Shown piece by piece: positions 60,287 through 64,000 of a stretch of 64,000 nt of DNA. Location of the stretch: NCBI GenBank assembly GCA_031296915.1, contig JAVDPC010000011.1, forward strand, positions 124,001 through 188,000, in the 5' to 3' direction. The position numbers were made by a program, and so were the translations under genes. The notes below the pieces were generated by a model. That model was not told where the DNA came from. It did not search any database and worked only from the letters and a program-made list of their open reading frames with translations. Within the stretch, counting starts at the first letter, position 1, and each line of letters starts with the position of its first letter. This stretch comes from Cerasicoccus frondis. Lineage in GTDB: Bacteria; Verrucomicrobiota; Verrucomicrobiia; Opitutales; Cerasicoccaceae.

Positions 60287-62632
60287 ATGGCTCTAGAAGA
60301 ATCGATTATCGAATTGCTGGGGAAAAAAGATTACTCCCCGCTGCGCCAGGAAGAGCTGGCCAACGCCCTCCTCCTCCGTAAAAACGAACGCAAGCAACTG
60401 CGCCGCACCTTGCACAAACTACTCGACGAAGGCGTCATCGCCCGCGTTAAGAAAGACCGTTTTGTCCTACCCAAGGACGCCGACCTCGTCGCTGGCGAGA
60501 TCAGTTTCCGCCAAAGCGGCTCCGCCCGCGTGTTCCCCGAGCAAAAGCCGGGGCAGGCCACCCGCGACCCCTTGGAAATCAAGGCCGAAGACACCGGCCT
60601 CGCCATGCACGGCGACAAAGTCCTCGTCCGCGTGGACGACAGCGACAAGCGCTTCCACGGCCGTGCGCGTGGCAATCGCAAAAACGACTATTTCGCCAAC
60701 CAAACCTTTGGCCGCGTCATCCGCATCCTGCAGCGAAAGCGCGAAACCTTCCCCGGCACGCTCAAGCGTTCCCGCATGTTCTGGTATGTCATCCCGGACG
60801 ACCCGCGCATCATCCAGGACATCCTCGTCCCACCACCTGAGCAAGCCACCTTCCTCCCCCGCCCCAAGGAGGACGACAAGGTCATCGTGCGCATGCTCGA
60901 GTGGCGTCAGCGCCACCTGAATCCCGAAGGTGAGATCATCGAAGTGCTCGGCGAAACACACGAGCCAGGCGCGGAGTTTAAGGCGCTGCTCCACAAGTTT
61001 GACCTATCGCCAGAGTTCCCACAGGCCGTCAGCGAGCAGGTGCTCGAAGTCTCGCCCAAGGTCACCAACAGCGACATCGGCAACCGCTTTGACGCGCGCA
61101 AGATCTTTACCTTTACCATCGACCCGGACGACGCCAAGGACTTCGACGACGCCCTCTCCATCGAGTATAAAAAGAGCGGCGGACTACGCATCGGCGTGCA
61201 CATTGCCGACGTCTCCGCCTACGTGAAGCACAACACCGCGCTTGATCGCGAGGCCCAGAAACGCGGCAACTCCACCTACCTCGTCGGCTGCGTGATCCCC
61301 ATGCTGCCACACGCGCTGTCGAACGGCATTTGCTCGCTCGTCGAGGCTGAGGACCGTCTCGTAAAAACCGTCTGGCTGGACTTCGACGCCAAAGGCGGCT
61401 TGCGCAAAAAGTCGTTCTCCAACTCCGTCATCCGCTCAAACAAGCGCCTCACTTATGCTCAGGCCCTGGCGCTGCTCAAACAGAGCGACTTGGAGAAAAT
61501 TCGCGCCACGCCCCTGCCCGCCGCGCACCAGACCGGCTCCACCGGACGCGCCCTCAACACTCTCAAGGACGACGAGCTCAATGACTTGCAAAAGGGCGTG
61601 CGCGCCCTGTGGAAAATCGCCGCCAAGCTCCGTCGTGATCGTTTCAAAAAAGGCAGCCTCGAGCTCGACATGCCCGAGGTGAAAATCTACGTCGACGAAG
61701 ACGGCTACGCGGACAGAATCGTCCAGCACGAATACGACGAGAGCCACCAGCTCATCGAGGAATACATGCTGCTGGCCAACGAAGTCGTCGCCAAGGAATT
61801 AACCCAGGCTGGCCTGCCTTATCTCTCCCGCGTCCACGACGAACCCGAACCCGACAAGCTCGACGAGCTGCGCCAACAAATGGCCATCGCGGGCATCAAA
61901 TGCGGCGACCTCACTAAGCGCGGCGAAGTCACCAAGCTGCTCAAAACGATCAAGGATCACCCGCAGGGCTACACGCTGCGCATCAGCTTCCTCCGCAGCC
62001 TCAAGCAAGCCTGCTATCGCGCCGAGGCCGACGGACACTACGGGCTCGCCAAGCAGTTTTACGCGCACTTCACGTCGCCAATCCGCCGTTACTCGGACCT
62101 GATCGTGCACCGCATTTTTGACTTCCACTTGGTCAAGTCCGGCAACGACAGCGCCCCCTCGCGCCCACCCAAGATTTACTCAAAGAGCGAACTCGACCGC
62201 CTCGGCGACCACGTCTCGATCACCGAGCGCAATAGCCAGGAAGCCGAACGCGAGTCCAACAAGATCAAGCTTCTGGAATACTTCGAACGCGAGGCCGAGC
62301 GCCCCGAGAAAAACCACTTCGACGCCGTCATCACCGACGCCCGCAACCACGGCCTCTTCATCGAGCTCACGCAAACGATGGCCTTCGGCATGGTCCACAT
62401 TTCCACGCTACAGGACGACATTTACCACGTCGTCGATGGCGGCGCCGCTCTCCTCGGCCGCAAAAAGCAAAAGCGCTACAGCGTGGGCGACAACGTCAAG
62501 GTTGTCATCGAGCGCATCGACCGGTTCAAGCGCCAGATGGACTTCCGCCTCACCGATCAAATCGAGGACAAGCCCAAGCGCGGCGGTCGCGGCGGCGGCA
62601 AAGGCCAATGGCAGAAAAAGCGCCGAAAGTAA
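60287..62632 (+). CDS. rnr: Ribonuclease R
   Basis: 781 residues, RNase R length. N-terminal winged-helix region (LRQEELANALLLRKNERKQLRRTLHKL), cold-shock domains, RNB catalytic core with IDPDDAKDFDDALSIEY and HIADVSAYV, and a C-terminal S1 domain. It ends in a basic Lys/Arg tail (KRGGRGGGKGQWQKKRRK). A processive 3'-5' exonuclease for structured RNA and ribosomal RNA decay. It is divergent from the ydbH operon and followed by a converging tRNA-Cys. Confidence 0.95.
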   Translation: MALEESIIELLGKKDYSPLRQEELANALLLRKNERKQLRRTLHKLLDEGVIARVKKDRFVLPKDADLVAGEISFRQSGSARVFPEQKPGQATRDPLEIKAEDTGLAMHGDKVLVRVDDSDKRFHGRARGNRKNDYFANQTFGRVIRILQRKRETFPGTLKRSRMFWYVIPDDPRIIQDILVPPPEQATFLPRPKEDDKVIVRMLEWRQRHLNPEGEIIEVLGETHEPGAEFKALLHKFDLSPEFPQAVSEQVLEVSPKVTNSDIGNRFDARKIFTFTIDPDDAKDFDDALSIEYKKSGGLRIGVHIADVSAYVKHNTALDREAQKRGNSTYLVGCVIPMLPHALSNGICSLVEAEDRLVKTVWLDFDAKGGLRKKSFSNSVIRSNKRLTYAQALALLKQSDLEKIRATPLPAAHQTGSTGRALNTLKDDELNDLQKGVRALWKIAAKLRRDRFKKGSLELDMPEVKIYVDEDGYADRIVQHEYDESHQLIEEYMLLANEVVAKELTQAGLPYLSRVHDEPEPDKLDELRQQMAIAGIKCGDLTKRGEVTKLLKTIKDHPQGYTLRISFLRSLKQACYRAEADGHYGLAKQFYAHFTSPIRRYSDLIVHRIFDFHLVKSGNDSAPSRPPKIYSKSELDRLGDHVSITERNSQEAERESNKIKLLEYFEREAERPEKNHFDAVITDARNHGLFIELTQTMAFGMVHISTLQDDIYHVVDGGAALLGRKKQKRYSVGDNVKVVIERIDRFKRQMDFRLTDQIEDKPKRGGRGGGKGQWQKKRRK

Positions 62633-62664
62633 GTCCACAACTTCCCGCACCCACCAAATGGCGC

Positions 62665-62689
62665 AAAAAAACCCGCAGGGCATTGCGGG
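62665..62689 (-). terminator. Intrinsic terminator of tRNA-Cys
   Basis: On the minus strand CCCGCA (62684-62689) pairs with TGCGGG (62672-62677) over a 6-nt loop and is followed by seven T, 10 bp beyond the tRNA 3' end. It may also stop rnr readthrough in the other direction. Confidence 0.85.
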
Positions 62690-62699
62690 CGTTCGAAAA

Positions 62700-62774
62700 T
62701 GGAGGTGCGGGGCGGAATCGAACCGCCGAATACAGGTTTTGCAGACCCGGGCCTTACCACTTGGCTACCGCACC
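62700..62774 (-). tRNA. tRNA-Cys (GCA)
   Basis: On the minus strand the acceptor GGTGCGG pairs with CCGCACC, discriminator T, and CCA is encoded. The anticodon loop CTGCAAA gives GCA. D-arm GCCAAGTGGTAAGGC and T-arm GGCGGTTCGATTCCGCC are normal. Confidence 0.95.
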
Positions 62775-62790
62775 ATCGTTTGAAGCGGAC

Positions 62791-62819
62791 AAACCAAAGA
62801 AATTTCCGCCAGCTTTCAA
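62791..62819 (-). promoter_or_regulatory. Possible promoter of tRNA-Cys
   Basis: On the minus strand TTGAAA (62814-62819), 17 nt, then TGGTTT (62791-62796), about 17 bp before the tRNA 5' end. Both boxes are moderate matches. Confidence 0.35.
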
Positions 62820-62893
62820 GCGCTTTTTGCGTTTTTTCGTCACGAGCGTTTTTCTCCTTCCGCCTTCGGGCATAATTCTCTAAACCCACCTCA

Positions 62894-63682
62894 ATGCCGA
62901 CCAAGGTCTTTTCCATCGCCAATCAGAAAGGCGGCGTGGGCAAAACCACGACTGCCATCAACCTCGCTGTGGGCCTCGCCCGCCGCAAGGTCCCAACCCT
63001 GCTCATCGACCTCGACGCCCAGGCCAACGCCACCAGCGGCCTCGGATTTGAGAAGGAGCCGGGCGGCAGCCTCTACGACGCCCTCCACGGCGAAGGCGAA
63101 GCCATGGACAAGGTTCAGGAAACCCGCGAAAAGAACCTGTGGATCATCCCGTCGGAAGTCGACCTATCCGCCATCGAGGTCGAGCTCGGTCAGAAGGAGG
63201 ACTACCTGATGCAGCTCAAGAACGTGCTGGAGCCCGTCAAGGCCAGCGGCAAGTTCTCAGCCATCGTCCTCGACTGCCCTCCCGCCCTGGGCATGATCTC
63301 CATGAACAGCCTCACTGCGGCAGACTACCTGCTCGTCGCCCTGCAGTGCGAATACCTGGCGCTCGAAGGCCTCGGCCAAATCCTCAGCGTGGTCGACCAG
63401 CTACGCGAAGCGGAAGTCAACCCCGAGCTCGAAGTCGGCGGCATCCTGATGACGATGTATGACTCCCGCACCAAGCTTTCCAAGGAAATCGTGGACGAAG
63501 TCCGCAACTACCGCCCGGACCTGCTCTTTAAAACCATTATTCCGCGCACGGTCCGCCTCTCTGAGGCGCCCAGCTTCGGCAAATCCATCTTTGAATACTC
63601 CCGCCTGAACCCCGGCGCCTTCGCTTACGGCAAGTTCGCCAAGGAAGTCATCGAGCGCTTCAAGCTGGAAAAGGCCAGTTAA
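62894..63682 (+). CDS. parA: ParA/Soj-family ATPase
   Basis: 262 residues, standard length for chromosomal ParA/Soj. Walker A with deviant lysine KGGVGKTTT, Walker A' LLIDLDAQANAT and Walker B IVLDCPPALG. PRTVRLSEAPSFGKSIF near the end is typical of Soj. It partitions the chromosome with ParB. No ParB is in the window: a small gene in inverted CGCGGAT repeats follows instead. Confidence 0.93.
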   Translation: MPTKVFSIANQKGGVGKTTTAINLAVGLARRKVPTLLIDLDAQANATSGLGFEKEPGGSLYDALHGEGEAMDKVQETREKNLWIIPSEVDLSAIEVELGQKEDYLMQLKNVLEPVKASGKFSAIVLDCPPALGMISMNSLTAADYLLVALQCEYLALEGLGQILSVVDQLREAEVNPELEVGGILMTMYDSRTKLSKEIVDEVRNYRPDLLFKTIIPRTVRLSEAPSFGKSIFEYSRLNPGAFAYGKFAKEVIERFKLEKAS

Positions 63683-63715
63683 ACGCCGACGAGGCAAAAT
63701 TCTCTTTTAGCCGCG

Positions 63716-63740
63716 GATGAACGCGGATTTAACGCGGATC
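63716..63740. repeat. CGCGGAT repeat, left copy
   Basis: The stretch GATGAACGCGGATTTAACGC and following GGAT is inverted with respect to the last 22-24 bases of the window (63977-64000), which end ATTTCACGCGGAT when read from the other strand. The unit CGCGGAT recurs three times here (also CCGCGGATG just before). Confidence 0.75.
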
Positions 63741-63978
63741 ATTGCCAAGGTGGACGGATAAGACCAATACGTGCAAGCACTCGCGCCAATAAATGATTTC
63801 GACAGCTCAGTGGAATCACTGAGATCGGAAGCATTCTTTGCGTGCCAGATTCTCGGACAACGGTCGGCTTTAAATGCTTCCGTGGACCTGGCCCACACTT
63901 CTTCCACTGCGCTAGGGGAATCCAAACCTCTCCGTGAGGGTGGGCAATTAACACTTCGATTTCATGCTCTGCTGGCAT
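63739..63978 (-). CDS. Small conserved-type protein enclosed by inverted CGCGGAT repeats
   Basis: 79 residues from the ATG 63978 (MPAEHEIEVLIAHPHGEVWI). The body PLAQWKKCGPGPRKHLKP...LPISVIPLSCRN and C-terminus ARVLARIGLIRPPW resemble, from memory, a small family with 'P-L-x-x-W-x-x-x-GPGPR...LPLSVIPLxYRN' found repeatedly in Verrucomicrobiota and other phyla. No catalytic motif, signal or membrane segment. It is convergent to parA and is bounded on both sides by inverted CGCGGAT repeats, suggesting a small mobile or dispersed gene. Confidence 0.65.
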   Translation of the reverse strand: MPAEHEIEVLIAHPHGEVWIPLAQWKKCGPGPRKHLKPTVVRESGTQRMLPISVIPLSCRNHLLARVLARIGLIRPPWQ

Positions 63979-64000
63979 CCGCGTGAAATCCGCGTTCATC
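63977..64000. repeat. CGCGGAT repeat, right copy (cut by window end)
   Basis: ATCCGCGTGAAATCCGCGTT followed by CATC is the inverted partner of the repeat at 63716-63740, differing at one internal base. The window ends inside or just at its outer edge, so its full length is not known. Confidence 0.75.

Overview
The window looks like chromosomal DNA from a Verrucomicrobiota bacterium, probably of the Opitutae/Puniceicoccales type and probably aquatic or marine. This is inferred from moderate G+C, two DUF5069 proteins, PEP-CTERM surface proteins, several very large secreted proteins with 'DxDGD..' calcium-type spacers near the C-terminus, and a set of prepilin-like proteins. No rRNA, prophage, complete insertion sequence or CRISPR array is present, so the genus cannot be fixed.

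Layout. 1-0.84 kb: gene-free DNA with palindromes. 0.84-12.6 kb: a PuuE-like deacetylase, then three large exported proteins (PA14/alpha-beta hydrolase, sialate-O-acetylesterase-like, PL7 alginate-lyase-like), two DUF5069 paralogues and a secreted cyclophilin. 12.6-18.4 kb: family B DNA polymerase, a DapF variant whose two catalytic cysteines are serines, two small or unknown proteins, thioredoxin and MenA. 18.4-22.9 kb: five tightly packed prepilin genes and IlvE. 23-29.4 kb: housekeeping genes (tRNA-Gln, MarR, XerD, thioredoxin-like, exonuclease) and two unrelated fructose-bisphosphate aldolases (class II and class I) head to head. 29.8-32.8 kb: a PEP-CTERM protein, an outer-membrane barrel and a three-repeat secreted protein. 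32.8-43.3 kb: an exopolysaccharide operon (outer-membrane barrel, Wza, Wzc/BY-kinase, Wzy-type polymerase), a secreted neighbour and a sigma-54 activator with a tiny membrane protein in front of it. 43.3-51 kb: DUF1796, a sugar isomerase-like protein, a TPR protein, a large secreted protein, Hsp33 and a second PEP-CTERM protein. 51-57.8 kb: FMN alpha-hydroxyacid oxidase, glycosyltransferase, MiaA, DEAD-box helicase with a structured leader, and phytoene/squalene synthase, with two copies of a MITE-like element. 57.8-64 kb: a ydbH-ynbE-ydbL-type lipid-transport operon, RNase R, tRNA-Cys, ParA, and a small gene enclosed by inverted CGCGGAT repeats.

How the genes fit together. The first 11 kb suggests extracellular attack on an acetylated uronate polysaccharide. 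The 33-43 kb block makes and exports the cell's own polysaccharide, perhaps under sigma-54 control and linked to PEP-CTERM sorting. The remainder is mainly envelope upkeep, RNA metabolism and central metabolism.

The least explained signals are these: a perfect 12-bp inverted repeat covering the start codon of the second DUF5069 gene; a 273-bp element with 34-bp terminal inverted repeats, framed by REP-like palindromes and present as a broken second copy that supplies a stop codon; two hairpins with complementary tetraloops before the phytoene synthase gene; the serine-serine DapF; and the bounded small gene at the right edge. Where a start codon was chosen over a longer open frame, the entry says so.
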